Shown piece by piece: positions 27,533-42,091 of a DNA stretch of 64,000 nucleotides (position 1 is its first letter; the number at the start of each line of letters is the position of its first letter). The position numbers and the translations under genes were made by a program. A model generated the notes under the pieces. That model was not told the DNA's origin. It searched no databases and was given only the letters and a program-made list of their open reading frames with translations. Origin of the DNA: Streptomyces sp. P3. GTDB lineage: Bacteria; Actinomycetota; Actinomycetes; Streptomycetales; Streptomycetaceae. The DNA is taken from positions 2,108,001 through 2,172,000 of the forward strand of contig NZ_CP028369.1 in assembly GCF_003032475.1 (NCBI RefSeq). Direction: 5' to 3'.

Positions 27533-27886
27533 TCATGCTCCTTGGGCATGGGACGGTGTCTCTGCGGCCGGGCTCGAGGCAGTCGGGCCTTCGGTGGCCG
27601 TTTCGGCGGCGGAGGTCCCGCCCCTGCGTGTACGCCAGGCGTCACGCAACATTTCGTGCCACCGCGGGCGCTTGCGCGGCGGAACATGGTCCACGCCGCC
27701 GAGCGACCACGGATTGCACCGCAGGATGCGCCAGGCGGTGAGTGCCGTTCCCTTGATCGCACCGTGTCGGTCGATGGCCGTGAAGCCGTAGTGGGAACAC
27801 GACGGGTAGTACTTGCACACCGGCCCGAGCAGCGGACTGATCGTCCACTGGTAGAGCTTGATCAGAGCCAGCAGCGGGTACTTCAT
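27533..27886 (-). CDS. yidD: Membrane protein insertion efficiency factor YidD
   Basis: A 117-residue protein. The core has the family motifs [27 protein letters not shown] and [20 protein letters not shown]. The three cysteines and the amphipathic N-terminal helix are typical. An extra 40-residue tail follows. Its ATG overlaps the rnpA stop by 4 bp and its stop is 3 bp before yidC. It supports YidC-mediated insertion. Confidence 0.95.
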   Translation of the reverse strand: MKYPLLALIKLYQWTISPLLGPVCKYYPSCSHYGFTAIDRHGAIKGTALTAWRILRCNPWSLGGVDHVPPRKRPRWHEMLRDAWRTRRGGTSAAETATEGPTASSPAAETPSHAQGA

Positions 27887-28254
27887 CGCGTGCCCCCTCC
27901 CAGTAGCCGTTCGAGGGCGGCATCCAGGTCTTGGGCCAGCTGTGCGTGGTCGGCGTCGCCCGCCCCGGGCAACGCCCGTACGACTACCAGGCTACCGGGG
28001 GGAAACCGGGTGACTCGCTCGCGCATCAGGTGACGCAGTCTGCGCTTGACCTTGTTGCGCACGACCGCGCCGCCCACAGCCTTGCTCACGACGAAACCCG
28101 CACGCGTCGGGGGAGCGCTCTCCCCAGGCGCGTGCGGGTCCGTGGCACCGCTTCGAAAATGGACCACGAGGGTCGGGCGGCCGGCCCGACGACCTCGTCG
28201 TACCGCGGTCGCGAAGTCCTCGCGCCGCCTCAGCCGATGCTCGGTAGGCAGCAC
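27883..28254 (-). CDS. rnpA: Ribonuclease P protein component
   Basis: A 123-residue basic protein that helps the RNase P RNA cleave tRNA 5' leaders. It has the N-terminal [20 protein letters not shown] and the RNR signature [15 protein letters not shown]. It lies between rpmH and yidD, as in nearly all bacteria, with a 4-bp overlap into yidD. Confidence 0.96.
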   Translation of the reverse strand: MLPTEHRLRRREDFATAVRRGRRAGRPTLVVHFRSGATDPHAPGESAPPTRAGFVVSKAVGGAVVRNKVKRRLRHLMRERVTRFPPGSLVVVRALPGAGDADHAQLAQDLDAALERLLGGGTR

Positions 28255-28275
28255 GACGTCATGACCTGATCAGGC

Positions 28276-28413
28276 TCAGGCGGACAGGTTCGCGCGACCC
28301 TTGCTGCGGCGGTTCGCGAGAATCGCGCGACCGGCGCGGGTGCGCATCCGCAGGCGGAAGCCGTGGGTCTTGGCACGACGGCGGTTGTTCGGCTGGAAGG
28401 TGCGCTTGCTCAC
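28276..28413 (-). CDS. rpmH: 50S ribosomal protein L34
   Basis: A 45-residue basic protein reading [20 protein letters not shown] at its N-terminus and ending ANLSA. The GTG start at 28413 has the usual position beside dnaA and divergent from it. It is the first gene of the rpmH-rnpA-yidD-yidC-jag unit. Confidence 0.97.
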   Translation of the reverse strand: MSKRTFQPNNRRRAKTHGFRLRMRTRAGRAILANRRSKGRANLSA

Positions 28414-28634
28414 TCGGGGGCTCCAGAAATCAATCGGTGGTGGCGGGGTGCCGTCCTGGCTGTCACCGTGCGCCCACGAGGTAGCTCGCGGTCAACGCCC
28501 GAGTGCACCGCTTCCCGATCACCTGACGCGATCTGTGCCCATCGGAGGCAGGCGGCAGCAGCCATCGACAACTCGACCTGGTTACGGTACGCGCGGCTAC
28601 GCCATCCGGTCAAACCGGCGGTCACTGGGAGACA

Positions 28635-28689
28635 CTGTCCACAGCCTGGGGACAACAACTTGAACCGTACCCGTCGCCCTGACTACCGT
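28635..28689 (+). promoter_or_regulatory. dnaA promoter with two DnaA boxes
   Basis: CTGTCCACA (28635-28643) and its inverted partner TGGGGACAA (28648-28656) abut TTGAAC (28660-28665), an 18-bp spacer and TACCGT (28684-28689). This fits the established autoregulation of dnaA by DnaA in Streptomyces. The remaining rpmH-dnaA gap (28414-28634) should also hold the rpmH promoter on the other strand, not resolved here. Confidence 0.7.
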
Positions 28690-28790
28690 GACTGGACTCC
28701 GATTCGTTCCTTTGTCCCTGCCCCCGCCCGAAATGAATCCCGACCGTCCCACACTCACACGTTCGTGGGACCCACGAGAGAGCGTGCCCT

Positions 28791-30794
28791 GTGGCTGACG
28801 TGCCTGCCGATCTTGCCGCAGTGTGGCCACGAGTACTGGAGCAGCTCCTCGGGGAGGGACGCGCCCAGGGCGTCGAGGTGAAGGACGAACGCTGGATCCG
28901 CCGCTGCCAGCCGCTCGCGCTGGTCGCCGACACCGCCCTGCTGGCCGTGCCGAACGAGTTCGCCAAGACCGTCCTGGAAGGCCGTCTCGCGCCGATCGTC
29001 AGTGAGACGCTGAGCCGCGAGTGCGGCCGCCCCATCCGCATCGCGATCACCGTCGACGACTCGGTCGGCGAACCCCCCTCCCCGCCGGCGCCCCCCGCAC
29101 AGCAGCACGTGCGCTACGACGAGCCGGAGCCCCCAGCCGGGCCCTACGACGGTCAGGACGGCCGGTACGAGTCCGGGAACCAGTCCGCCTACGAAGGCCG
29201 CTACGAGGGCTACGGCCGCCACCGCGCCGACCAGCTGCCGCAGGGGCCCGGCGACCAGCTGCCGGGTTCGCGCGCCGACCAGCCGCCCGGCTCCCGCCCG
29301 GACCAGCTGCCCACCGCGCGCCCCGCGTACCCGTCGGAGTACCAGCGCCCCGAGCCGGGCGCCTGGCCGCGGCCGCAGCAGGACGAGTACGGCTGGCAGC
29401 AACAGCGGCTCGGCTTCCCGGAGCGCGACCCCTACGCGTCACCCTCGTCCCACGACTCCTACGGCGGGCCCCCGGCCCAGGACCCGTACGGCTCGCCCTC
29501 ACAGGACTCCTACGGCCCGCCGTCGCAGGACTACCGTCCCCAGCCTGTGGACCGTCCGCCGTACGACCGCAAGCGCTCGGAGTACGAGCCGTCGCGCTCC
29601 GACTACGACCAGCGCGACCCCGGCCGGCGTGAGCTGTCCGAGCCGCCGGCCGGTCCCGGGCACCCGCACCGCGGCGGTCCGGCCGGCCCCGGCCAGGGCG
29701 GCGCGGGCGGTTCCGCGGGCCCGTCCTCGCAGTCGCCGGCGACGGCCGGTCCCGGCGAGCCGACCGCGCGACTGAACCCGAAGTACCTCTTCGACACGTT
29801 CGTCATCGGCGCCTCCAACCGGTTCGCGCACGCGGCCGCCGTCGCCGTCGCGGAGGCGCCCGCGAAGGCCTACAACCCCCTGTTCATCTACGGGGAGTCG
29901 GGCCTCGGCAAGACGCACCTGCTGCACGCCATCGGACACTACGCGCGGAGCCTCTACCCGGGCACGCGCGTGAGGTACGTGAGCTCGGAGGAGTTCACCA
30001 ACGAGTTCATCAACTCCATCCGGGACGGCAAGGGCGACAGCTTCCGCAAGCGGTACCGCGAGATGGACATCCTGCTCGTCGACGACATCCAGTTCCTCGC
30101 GGACAAGGAGTCGACGCAGGAGGAGTTCTTCCACACCTTCAACACGCTCCACAACGCCAACAAGCAGATCGTGCTCTCCAGCGACCGGCCGCCCCGGCAG
30201 CTGGTGACCCTCGAGGACCGGCTGCGCAACCGCTTCGAGTGGGGCCTGACCACCGACGTCCAGCCGCCGGAGCTGGAGACGCGCATCGCGATCCTGCGCA
30301 AGAAGGCGGTGCAGGAGCAGCTGAACGCCCCGCCGGAGGTGCTGGAGTTCATCGCCTCGCGGATCTCCCGCAACATCCGTGAACTGGAGGGCGCGCTGAT
30401 CCGGGTGACGGCGTTCGCGTCGCTCAACCGGCAGCCGGTGGACCTGGGCCTGACGGAGATCGTCCTCAAGGACCTGATCCCCGGCGGCGAGGACTCCGCC
30501 CCCGAGATCACCTCGACGGCCATCATGGGCGCGACCGCCGACTACTTCGGCCTCACCATCGAGGATCTCTGCGGCACCTCGCGCGGGCGCGCGCTGGTCA
30601 CGGCCCGCCAGATCGCCATGTACCTGTGCCGCGAGCTGACGGACCTGTCGCTGCCGAAGATCGGCGCGCTGTTCGGCGGCCGCGACCACACGACCGTGAT
30701 GCACGCGGACCGCAAGATCCGCAATCTGATGGCCGAGCGGCGCTCCATCTACAACCAGGTGACCGAGCTGACGAACCGCATCAAGAACGGCTGA
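28791..30794 (+). CDS. dnaA: Chromosomal replication initiator DnaA
   Basis: A 667-residue AAA+ initiator that binds the boxes at 31.2-31.7 kb and opens oriC. Domain I is residues 1-90. Domain II is an unusually long linker of about 230 residues rich in Tyr, Pro, Gly and Gln, typical of Streptomyces. The Walker [14 protein letters not shown] is near residue 368 and Walker [10 protein letters not shown] near 430. Domain IV holds [14 protein letters not shown] near 630, the box-recognition helix. GTG 28791 matches the start of family homologues ([12 protein letters not shown]). Confidence 0.98.
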   Translation: MADVPADLAAVWPRVLEQLLGEGRAQGVEVKDERWIRRCQPLALVADTALLAVPNEFAKTVLEGRLAPIVSETLSRECGRPIRIAITVDDSVGEPPSPPAPPAQQHVRYDEPEPPAGPYDGQDGRYESGNQSAYEGRYEGYGRHRADQLPQGPGDQLPGSRADQPPGSRPDQLPTARPAYPSEYQRPEPGAWPRPQQDEYGWQQQRLGFPERDPYASPSSHDSYGGPPAQDPYGSPSQDSYGPPSQDYRPQPVDRPPYDRKRSEYEPSRSDYDQRDPGRRELSEPPAGPGHPHRGGPAGPGQGGAGGSAGPSSQSPATAGPGEPTARLNPKYLFDTFVIGASNRFAHAAAVAVAEAPAKAYNPLFIYGESGLGKTHLLHAIGHYARSLYPGTRVRYVSSEEFTNEFINSIRDGKGDSFRKRYREMDILLVDDIQFLADKESTQEEFFHTFNTLHNANKQIVLSSDRPPRQLVTLEDRLRNRFEWGLTTDVQPPELETRIAILRKKAVQEQLNAPPEVLEFIASRISRNIRELEGALIRVTAFASLNRQPVDLGLTEIVLKDLIPGGEDSAPEITSTAIMGATADYFGLTIEDLCGTSRGRALVTARQIAMYLCRELTDLSLPKIGALFGGRDHTTVMHADRKIRNLMAERRSIYNQVTELTNRIKNG

Positions 30795-30829
30795 TCCGGC
30801 CGGAGATCGCGTCGCCGTACGCACCGAGG

Positions 30830-30858
30830 GCGCCCCTGGAAGAAGCTTCCGGGGGCGC
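30830..30858 (+). terminator. dnaA terminator hairpin
   Basis: Arms 30830-30842 and 30846-30858 (13 bp, one mismatch, 3-nt loop) lie 36 bp after the dnaA stop. Confidence 0.75.
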
Positions 30859-31005
30859 TTCTCGTCGTGCTGCGGGTGCGGTTCCGGGGAGGAGTTCCGC
30901 GGGGCACACGGACGATCGCCGGGCGGCCGTCACCACCGTCCGGCGGCCGCCCGCAGCCCCTCCAAGGCCCGCACGACCACCGCCCGCGACCCCTTCGCAC
31001 CCCCT

Positions 31006-31071
31006 CGCGGCCCGACGGCGACCCCTTCGCGGCCCGACGGCGACCCCTTCGCGGCCCGACAGCGACCCCTA
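31006..31071. repeat. Three 22-bp tandem repeats at the dnaA side of oriC
   Basis: The unit CGCGGCCCGACGGCGACCCC plus TT occurs three times (31006-31027, 31028-31049, 31050-31071), the third with slight changes. No DnaA box lies within. The 22-bp period is about two helical turns. The rest of 30859-31230 shows no gene. Confidence 0.85.
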
Positions 31072-31231
31072 CGCGGGCGTTCCGAGGTCTCTCGCGGCAC
31101 ATCCGCCCGTCGTACGCCGGCCGTACACCGCTCACCCACTGTTCGAATAAGAGCCCGGGTTACGGCCTCTCTCCACAGATTCGGTGACTTTCTCCCGTCC
31201 ACACCCTGGGGACCGGGAAGTTGTTCAGACT

Positions 31232-31667
31232 GTGTCCACAGACGAACGAGCCGAGGGAGGATCTCACCAGGTCACCTGGCTGTGGATTAGTGGACAAAGG
31301 ATATCCACAGGCTGTGGATAAAGAAACGGTCCACAGCCTGTGCACGGAGTTGTCCACGGACCGCCCACAGGCTGCGGCCAGTTGTCCCCAGCGATCTTGG
31401 GCTTCTCCACACGTCTGTCCACTGTTCGGCAACTCGGCGCGCGTTCTCACCGGCTCGAGTGAAAGGCGTCACACGAAGGTGCCGGAGCGCCCTGTGGGAA
31501 ACGGCGCCAAACCTGGGGACGGCGCTGGGGAGAACTCGCCCCTCCCTGTGCACGGCGTGTGCAGAACTTTCTGTTCTCCACAGAAGGCCCAAGTTGTCCA
31601 CCGGCTCCGCCCACAGGGTCGGTGGACAAAATATCGCCTCTGAGCTGCGAAAACGCAGTTATCCACC
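31232..31667. other. oriC: Replication origin oriC (DnaA-box array)
   Basis: The dnaA-dnaN gap carries many DnaA boxes close to TTGTCCACA. Examples are 31232-31240, 31281-31289 (reverse), 31289-31297 (reverse), 31301-31309, 31313-31321 (reverse, perfect TTATCCACA), 31350-31358, 31382-31390, 31403-31411, 31415-31423, 31574-31582, 31594-31602, 31621-31629 (reverse) and 31659-31667. There are two groups, 31232-31423 and 31574-31667, separated by about 150 bp. This matches the experimentally known Streptomyces oriC layout. Confidence 0.95.
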
Positions 31668-31773
31668 GTTTCCACAGCCCCTACTACTACTCCCGACTAG
31701 AGAGAGCGAGAAATCCGTTTAGAAGGGGGTCCTGTGCACAACTCGCTCTTCGGTGCCCGGCTGCCCCTCGTCA

Positions 31774-31804
31774 CGACTTGACCCCGAGGGGCACCTACTG
31801 TCAG
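31774..31804 (+). promoter_or_regulatory. 31-bp motif in the dnaN leader, repeated in the AICE
   Basis: The block starts CGACTTGACCCCGAG and ends GGCACCTACTGTCAG. It recurs with one mismatch at 51312-51342. TTGACC and TACTGT could be promoter elements, but the 12-bp gap is too short for a standard promoter. It lies 118 bp upstream of dnaN, with no gene between. Confidence 0.6.
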
Positions 31805-31921
31805 TGCGGTGCGTCAGACTGGTCCCCGGTGGTCCTGCCCCACACCGGGGCCGACCACACCGAGACAGCGACGGAAGCCAGGCAGGGCGAGAAGCGCCGG
31901 CAACAGCAGGAGGCGGCAAGA

Positions 31922-33052
31922 GTGAAGATCCGGGTGGAACGCGACGTACTCGCGGAGGCCGTGGCCTGGGCGGCGCGCAGCCTCCCGGCCCGCCCGCCGG
32001 CGCCGGTCCTCGCCGGCCTGCTGCTGAAGGCGGAGGACGGGCAGCTGAGCCTGTCCAGCTTCGACTACGAGGTCTCCGCCCGGGTCTCGGTGGACGCCGA
32101 GACCGAGGAGGAGGGCACGGTCCTCGTCTCCGGCCGGCTCCTCGCCGACATCTGCCGCGCCCTGCCCAACCGCCCGGTGGAGATCTCCACAGACGGTGTA
32201 CGGGCGACGGTGGTCTGCGGTTCCTCGCGGTTCACCCTGCACACGCTGCCGGTGGAGGAGTACCCGTCGCTGCCGCAGATGCCGAACGCGACCGGCACGG
32301 TCCCCGGCGAGGTCTTCGCCTCCGCGGCCGCCCAGGTCGCCATCGCCGCCGGGCGCGACGACACGCTGCCGGTGCTGACCGGCGTGCGCATCGAGATCGA
32401 GGGCGACACCGTCACGCTCGCCTCCACCGACCGCTACCGCTTCGCCGTCCGCGAGTTCCTGTGGAAGCCGGAGAACCCCGAGGCCTCCGCGGTCGCCCTG
32501 GTGCCCGCCAAGACGCTCCTGGACACCGCCAAGGCCCTCACGAGCGGCGACAGCGTCACCCTGGCCCTGTCGGGCGGCGGCTCGGGCGAAGGCCTGATCG
32601 GCTTCGAGGGCGCGGGCCGGCGCACCACGACGCGCCTCCTGGAGGGCGACCTCCCGAAGTACCGCACGCTGTTCCCGACCGAGTTCAACTCCGTCGCCGT
32701 GATCGAGACCGCCCCCTTCGTGGAGGCCGTCAAGCGCGTGGCGCTGGTCGCGGAGCGCAACACCCCGGTGCGGCTCAGCTTCGAGCAGGGTGTGCTCATC
32801 CTGGAGGCCGGTTCCAGCGACGACGCACAGGCTGTGGAGCGGGTCGACGCCCAGCTCGAGGGCGACGACATCTCGATCGCCTTCAACCCGACCTTCCTGC
32901 TGGACGGCCTGAGCGCCATCGACTCCCCGGTCGCCCAGCTCTCCTTCACGACGTCCACCAAGCCCGCGCTGCTGAGCGGCAAGCCCGCGCTGGACGCGGA
33001 GGCGGACGACGCCTACAAGTACCTGATCATGCCGGTGCGGCTGAGCGGCTGA
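31922..33052 (+). CDS. dnaN: DNA polymerase III sliding clamp (beta)
   Basis: A 376-residue ring-forming processivity clamp. It starts at GTG 31922 (MKIRVERDVLAEAVAWAARSLP), contains the clamp stretch LPVLTGVRIEIEGDTVTLASTDRYR, and ends YLIMPVRLSG, the conserved C-terminal MPMR-like tip. An upstream in-frame extension to 31559 covers the origin and is not coding. It is followed after 203 bp by gnd and then recF. Confidence 0.97.
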   Translation: MKIRVERDVLAEAVAWAARSLPARPPAPVLAGLLLKAEDGQLSLSSFDYEVSARVSVDAETEEEGTVLVSGRLLADICRALPNRPVEISTDGVRATVVCGSSRFTLHTLPVEEYPSLPQMPNATGTVPGEVFASAAAQVAIAAGRDDTLPVLTGVRIEIEGDTVTLASTDRYRFAVREFLWKPENPEASAVALVPAKTLLDTAKALTSGDSVTLALSGGGSGEGLIGFEGAGRRTTTRLLEGDLPKYRTLFPTEFNSVAVIETAPFVEAVKRVALVAERNTPVRLSFEQGVLILEAGSSDDAQAVERVDAQLEGDDISIAFNPTFLLDGLSAIDSPVAQLSFTTSTKPALLSGKPALDAEADDAYKYLIMPVRLSG

Positions 33053-33255
33053 GCGGTCGGCGGCCCGGTCGCCCGACGTCGTCCACAGGCTGTGGCCGAA
33101 CGGTCCCCGGTCTGTGGACGAAGCCGCAGGTGAGCGACGAGATGGGTGGTACGTCTGAGCGCGTATGCCCACAGGTGTGCGTGAGGGTCCGGGTTTAGGC
33201 TCGGACCGGGGCACGAGGTGCCTCACACGCCACACAGCGACCTAAGGAACAACTG

Positions 33256-34131
33256 ATGGAGCTCGGTCTCGTCGGCCTCGGCAAGATGGGCGGCAACATG
33301 CGCGAGCGGATCCGCCGCGCCGGCCACACCGTCGTCGGATTCGACCGCAACCCGGACCTCGCCGACGTCCACAGCCTCGAAGAGCTGGTGGGCAAGCTCA
33401 AGGGCCCGCGCGTGGTCTGGGTGATGGTTCCGGCCGGCGCCGCCACCCAGTCGACTGTCGACGAGCTCGCCGAGCTGCTGGAGCCCGGCGACGTCGTGGT
33501 GGACGGCGGCAACTCCCGCTGGACGGACGACGAGAAGCACGCCGAGGAGCTCGCCGCCAAGGGCATCGGCTTCGTCGACTGCGGTGTCTCCGGCGGCGTC
33601 TGGGGCCTGGAGAACGGCTACGCGCTGATGTACGGCGGCGAGGCGGAGAACGTCGCCAAGGTGCAGCCGGTCTTCGACGCGCTCAAGCCCGAGGGCGACT
33701 TCGGCGCGGTGCACGCCGGCAGGGTCGGCGCCGGCCACTTCGCCAAGATGGTCCACAACGGCATCGAGTACGCCATGATGCAGGCCTACGCCGAGGGCTG
33801 GGAACTGCTCGAGAAGGTCGACTCGGTCACGGACGTGCGCGAGGTCTTCCGCTCCTGGCAGGAGGGCACGGTCATCCGGTCCTGGCTGCTGGACCTCGCC
33901 GTCAACGCCCTCGACGAGGACGAGCACCTCGACAAGCTGCGCGGCTTCGCCCAGGACTCCGGCGAGGGCCGGTGGACGGTCGAGGCGGCCATCGACAACG
34001 CTGTGCCGCTGCCCGCGATCACGGCCTCGCTGTTCGCGCGGTTCGCCTCCCGGCAGGACGACTCGCCGCAGATGAAGATGATCTCCGCGCTGCGCAACCA
34101 GTTCGGCGGCCACGCCGTCGAGAAGAAGTAA
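33256..34131 (+). CDS. gnd: 6-phosphogluconate dehydrogenase, decarboxylating (short form)
   Basis: A 291-residue enzyme of the pentose phosphate pathway. The NAD(P) loop is [17 protein letters not shown], followed by the family motif [21 protein letters not shown] and the catalytic region [22 protein letters not shown]. This is the short type of about 300 residues rather than the 470-residue enteric type. Its place between dnaN and recF is a conserved actinobacterial feature. Cofactor preference cannot be told by eye. Confidence 0.93.
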   Translation: MELGLVGLGKMGGNMRERIRRAGHTVVGFDRNPDLADVHSLEELVGKLKGPRVVWVMVPAGAATQSTVDELAELLEPGDVVVDGGNSRWTDDEKHAEELAAKGIGFVDCGVSGGVWGLENGYALMYGGEAENVAKVQPVFDALKPEGDFGAVHAGRVGAGHFAKMVHNGIEYAMMQAYAEGWELLEKVDSVTDVREVFRSWQEGTVIRSWLLDLAVNALDEDEHLDKLRGFAQDSGEGRWTVEAAIDNAVPLPAITASLFARFASRQDDSPQMKMISALRNQFGGHAVEKK

Positions 34132-34183
34132 TCCACAGGGTCGCCCCGCGATCCACAACCCTGGGGGAGGTCGGGACACGACC

Positions 34184-35305
34184 ATGCACGTCACGCATCT
34201 GTCGCTGGCCGACTTCCGCTCGTACGCCCGGGTCGAAGTTCCGCTCGACCCGGGCGTCACCGCTTTCGTGGGCCCCAACGGGCAGGGCAAGACGAACCTC
34301 GTCGAGGCCGTCGGCTACCTCGCCACCCTCGGCAGCCACCGGGTCTCCTCGGACGCGCCCCTGGTCCGCATGGGCTGCGACCGCGCGATCGTCCGGGCGC
34401 AGGTCAGACAGGGCGAGCGGCAGCAGCTGATCGAACTGGAGCTGAACCCGGGCAAGGCCAACCGGGCCCGCATCAACAGGTCGTCGCAGGTCAGACCCCG
34501 TGACGTGCTGGGCATCGTACGGACCGTGCTGTTCGCGCCGGAGGATCTCGCGCTGGTGAAGGGCGACCCCGGCGAGCGTCGGCGGTTCCTCGACGAGCTG
34601 ATCACCGCGCGCTCCCCGCGGATGGCGGGGGTGCGCTCGGACTACGAGCGGGTGCTCAAGCAGCGCAACACGCTGTTGAAGTCCGCCGCGCTCGCGCGCC
34701 GGCACGGCGGCCGTTCCATGGACCTGTCGACGCTCGAGGTGTGGGACCAGCACCTCGCGCGCGTGGGCGCCGAGCTGTTGGCCCGGCGCCTGGACCTGGT
34801 CGCCGCCCTCCAGCCGCTCGCCGACAAGGCGTACGAACAGCTGGCGCCCGGCGGCGGGCCCGTGGCCCTGGAGTACAGGCCGTCGGCGCCGGGCGAGGCG
34901 CACACGCGTGACGACCTCTACGAACAGCTGACGGCCGCCCTCGCGGAGTCCCGCAAGCAGGAGATCGAGCGGGGCGTCACCCTCGTCGGGCCGCATCGGG
35001 ACGACCTTCTGCTCAAGCTCGGACAACTGCCCGCCAAGGGGTACGCCTCGCACGGCGAGTCCTGGTCGTACGCGCTGGCGCTGCGGCTGGCCTCGTACGA
35101 CCTGTTGCGGGCGGAGGGCAACGAGCCGGTCCTGGTGCTGGACGACGTCTTCGCCGAACTGGACGCCCGCCGGCGGGAGCGGCTGGCGGAGCTGGTCGCG
35201 CCCGGCGAGCAGGTGCTGGTGACGGCCGCGGTCGACGACGACGTGCCCCATGTGCTCGCCGGAGCGCGGTACACGGTGTCCGAGGGGACGGTGGTGCGCG
35301 TATGA
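34184..35305 (+). CDS. recF: DNA replication and repair protein RecF
   Basis: This 373-residue ABC-type ATPase loads RecA at gaps. It has Walker [18 protein letters not shown], signature-type stretch [15 protein letters not shown] and Walker [18 protein letters not shown] 34184 gives [14 protein letters not shown]. Its end overlaps the start of dciA by 4 bp. Confidence 0.97.
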   Translation: MHVTHLSLADFRSYARVEVPLDPGVTAFVGPNGQGKTNLVEAVGYLATLGSHRVSSDAPLVRMGCDRAIVRAQVRQGERQQLIELELNPGKANRARINRSSQVRPRDVLGIVRTVLFAPEDLALVKGDPGERRRFLDELITARSPRMAGVRSDYERVLKQRNTLLKSAALARRHGGRSMDLSTLEVWDQHLARVGAELLARRLDLVAALQPLADKAYEQLAPGGGPVALEYRPSAPGEAHTRDDLYEQLTAALAESRKQEIERGVTLVGPHRDDLLLKLGQLPAKGYASHGESWSYALALRLASYDLLRAEGNEPVLVLDDVFAELDARRRERLAELVAPGEQVLVTAAVDDDVPHVLAGARYTVSEGTVVRV

Positions 35306-35841
35306 GCGCCGCCGACGAGCCCGCGCCGAAGCGGGCGCCCGAGCCGTCCGGCGTCGACCTCGCGCGCGTGGCGCTCAGGGCGGCGCGGGAGCAGGCACGC
35401 GCGCGTGGGGACGCGGCGCAGCAGAAGAAGCAGGTCCGGCGCGGGGCGGGGCTGCGCTCAGGGGCGCGCGCGGACGGCCGCGACCCGATGGCGCTGGGCG
35501 CCGCGATCAACCGGCTGCTCAACGAGCGCGGCTGGGAGGCGCCGGCCGCGGTGGGCGGCGTGATGGGCCGATGGCCGCAGATCGTCGGCGAGGACGTGGC
35601 CAAGCACTGTGTGCCCGAGAGGTACGACGACGAGGAGCGGACGCTGATCGTGCGCTGTGACTCGACGGCCTGGGCGACGAACCTGCGGCTGCTCGCCCCG
35701 ACGCTGGTGGCGCGTCTCAACGAGGATCTGGGGCACGGCGCGGTGCGGTTGATCAAGGTGCTGGGCCCGGGCGGCCCCGTGCGCCGCTACGGCCCCCTGA
35801 GGGCCCCCGGAAGCACCGGTCCGGGCGACACCTACGGGTGA
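35302..35841 (+). CDS. dciA: DciA family (DUF721) helicase-loader-like protein
   Basis: A 179-residue protein. The DUF721 domain (residues about 60-165) reads [35 protein letters not shown] and [19 protein letters not shown]. DciA is the ancestral loader/operator of replicative helicase DnaB. The highly charged Arg/Ala N-terminus is typical of actinobacterial members. Translation is coupled to recF. The naming follows family knowledge; the role in this species is inferred. Confidence 0.88.
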   Translation: MSAADEPAPKRAPEPSGVDLARVALRAAREQARARGDAAQQKKQVRRGAGLRSGARADGRDPMALGAAINRLLNERGWEAPAAVGGVMGRWPQIVGEDVAKHCVPERYDDEERTLIVRCDSTAWATNLRLLAPTLVARLNEDLGHGAVRLIKVLGPGGPVRRYGPLRAPGSTGPGDTYG

Positions 35842-35859
35842 GGTGCGTCACGTCTTCGC

Positions 35860-35894
35860 AAGGCCGGGCGGTCCTGTCGTGACCGCCCGGCCTT
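35860..35894 (+). terminator. Terminator after dciA
   Basis: Perfect 14-bp arms (35860-35873 and 35881-35894), 7-nt loop, followed by CGTTT. Confidence 0.85.
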
Positions 35895-38312
<2,418 letters not shown>

Positions 38313-38354
38313 GTCGGTCTCAGCTGACCGCGTCAGAAAGGATTCCCCCCAGCA

Positions 38355-40949
<2,595 letters not shown>

Positions 40950-40967
40950 CACGAGGAGAGAGTCATC

Positions 40968-41813
40968 GTGAGCGGAGCCACGGGCGCCGGTACGTCTGCC
41001 GGCACGGGCAAGAACGGCGGCGGCCGTGGCTCCGCCGCATCGGCGGGGGACGCGCGGACGACCGACGCGCGGGGTGCCGGGGGCGCCGAGGGGCGGGTGG
41101 CCGACACCCACACCACCCAGCTGAAGGCCATCAAGGCCCCTGCCGCCGACTCGGCCTCGCCCTCCACCGGCCCGCAGCCGCCCAAGGGGTCCCCTGGATC
41201 CTCCGGCGCGCAGGCCGCCCAGACCTCTCAGGCAGGATCCAAGGGCCCTCAGGGGACCCAAGGGGGAACCGTGACGGACACCCGAGGCGCGCAGGGCAAG
41301 CAGGAGGCGTCGCCGCTTCCCGGCGAACGGCAGTCTCCGCAGCCGGCGGGGCCGTACCACCCGCCGCAGGCCTATCCCACCCAGGCGCCCCCGGGGGCCG
41401 GCACGGTACGCCGCCCGCGGACGGGGGCCCGCACCACGCCCCGCGTGCGCAAGGCGCGGCTGCGGGTGGCGAAGGCCGACCCGTGGTCGGTGATGAAGGT
41501 CAGCTTCCTGCTCTCCATCGCGCTGGGCATCTGCACGATCGTCGCGGCGGCCATGCTGTGGATGGTCATGGACGCCATGGGCGTGTTCTCGACGGTCGGC
41601 GGCACCATCTCCGAGGCGACCGGCTCGAACGAGTCGAACGGCTTCGACCTGCAGTCGTTCCTGTCGCTCCCCCACGTCCTGATGTTCACGTCGATCATCG
41701 CGGTCATCGACGTCGTCCTCGCGACGGCCCTCGCGACGCTCGGCGCGTTCATCTACAACCTCTCCGCGGGCTTCGTCGGCGGCGTCGAACTGACCCTCGC
41801 CGAGGACGAGTGA
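40968..41813 (+). CDS. DUF3566 membrane protein
   Basis: A 281-residue protein. About 160 residues of Gly/Ala/Pro/Thr-rich cytoplasmic sequence precede the DUF3566 domain, starting RLRVAKADPWSVMKVSFLLSI. Two membrane helices are present (VMKVSFLLSIALGICTIVAAAML and HVLMFTSIIAVIDVVLATALATLGAFIYN). The family is always found just after gyrA in actinobacteria; its function is not established. GTG 40968 follows GAGGAGAG. It is probably part of the gyrBA operon. Confidence 0.88.
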   Translation: MSGATGAGTSAGTGKNGGGRGSAASAGDARTTDARGAGGAEGRVADTHTTQLKAIKAPAADSASPSTGPQPPKGSPGSSGAQAAQTSQAGSKGPQGTQGGTVTDTRGAQGKQEASPLPGERQSPQPAGPYHPPQAYPTQAPPGAGTVRRPRTGARTTPRVRKARLRVAKADPWSVMKVSFLLSIALGICTIVAAAMLWMVMDAMGVFSTVGGTISEATGSNESNGFDLQSFLSLPHVLMFTSIIAVIDVVLATALATLGAFIYNLSAGFVGGVELTLAEDE

Positions 41814-41867
41814 CCTCGCTCGTCAGCACGGTCGCGCACCACGGCCGAGGCCCCGTGACTATCGATT

Positions 41868-41896
41868 TTGGGACTGCCCGCGTCGTGCGCTAATCT
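41868..41896 (+). promoter_or_regulatory. tRNA-Ile promoter
   Basis: TTGGGA (41868-41873), 17 bp, TAATCT (41891-41896), placing initiation about 35 bp before the tRNA. Confidence 0.6.
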
Positions 41897-41936
41897 TCAG
41901 GAGTCAGCGCGCGGGACACACACCGCAGAGCGCGGC

Positions 41937-42010
41937 GGGGCTATAGCTCAGTTGGTTAGAGCGCATCCCTGATAAGGATGAGGCCACAGGTTCAAATCCT
42001 GTTAGCCCCA
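41937..42010 (+). tRNA. tRNA-Ile (anticodon GAT), AICE attachment target
   Basis: A 74-nt cloverleaf. The acceptor stem GGGGCTA/TAGCCCC closes it, the D-loop is AGCTCAGTTGGTTAGAGC, the anticodon loop CTGATAA gives GAT, and the T-arm is ACAGGTTCAAATCCTGT. CCA is encoded (42011-42013). The 3' half from 41968 lies in the att repeat, so the element restores an intact tRNA on integration. Confidence 0.98.
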
Positions 42011-42049
42011 CCAGCCAGAAGACCCCCGGACCATCGGTCCGGGGGTCTT
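41968..42049. repeat. attL: attL, 82-bp direct repeat
   Basis: Identical to 51807-51888. It covers the tRNA anticodon stem to the end plus the terminator hairpin. Long att identity including the tRNA 3' end is typical of AICEs. Confidence 0.95.
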
Positions 42050-42051
42050 TT
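42020..42051 (+). terminator. tRNA-Ile terminator (within attL)
   Basis: AGACCCCCGGACC (42020-42032) pairs with GGTCCGGGGGTCT (42036-42048), followed by TTT. The hairpin is part of the att repeat and is duplicated at 51859-51887. Confidence 0.9.
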
Positions 42052-42091
42052 GACACCACCATCTGACACCAACGGCGGTGGACGCCGGCGG

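Noticed and set aside
31221..31643. Open frames within the dnaA-dnaN gap
   Set aside because: They cross the DnaA-box array, lack codon bias and have no ribosome sites; the region is oriC.
31774..31804. The 31-bp motif as a standard -35/-10 promoter
   Set aside because: TTGACC and TACTGT are only 12 bp apart, outside the normal 16-19 bp, so it was reported as a motif rather than a promoter.
42020..42051. Possible CRISPR or regulatory repeat because the hairpin occurs twice
   Set aside because: It is simply the tRNA terminator duplicated as part of attL and attR.
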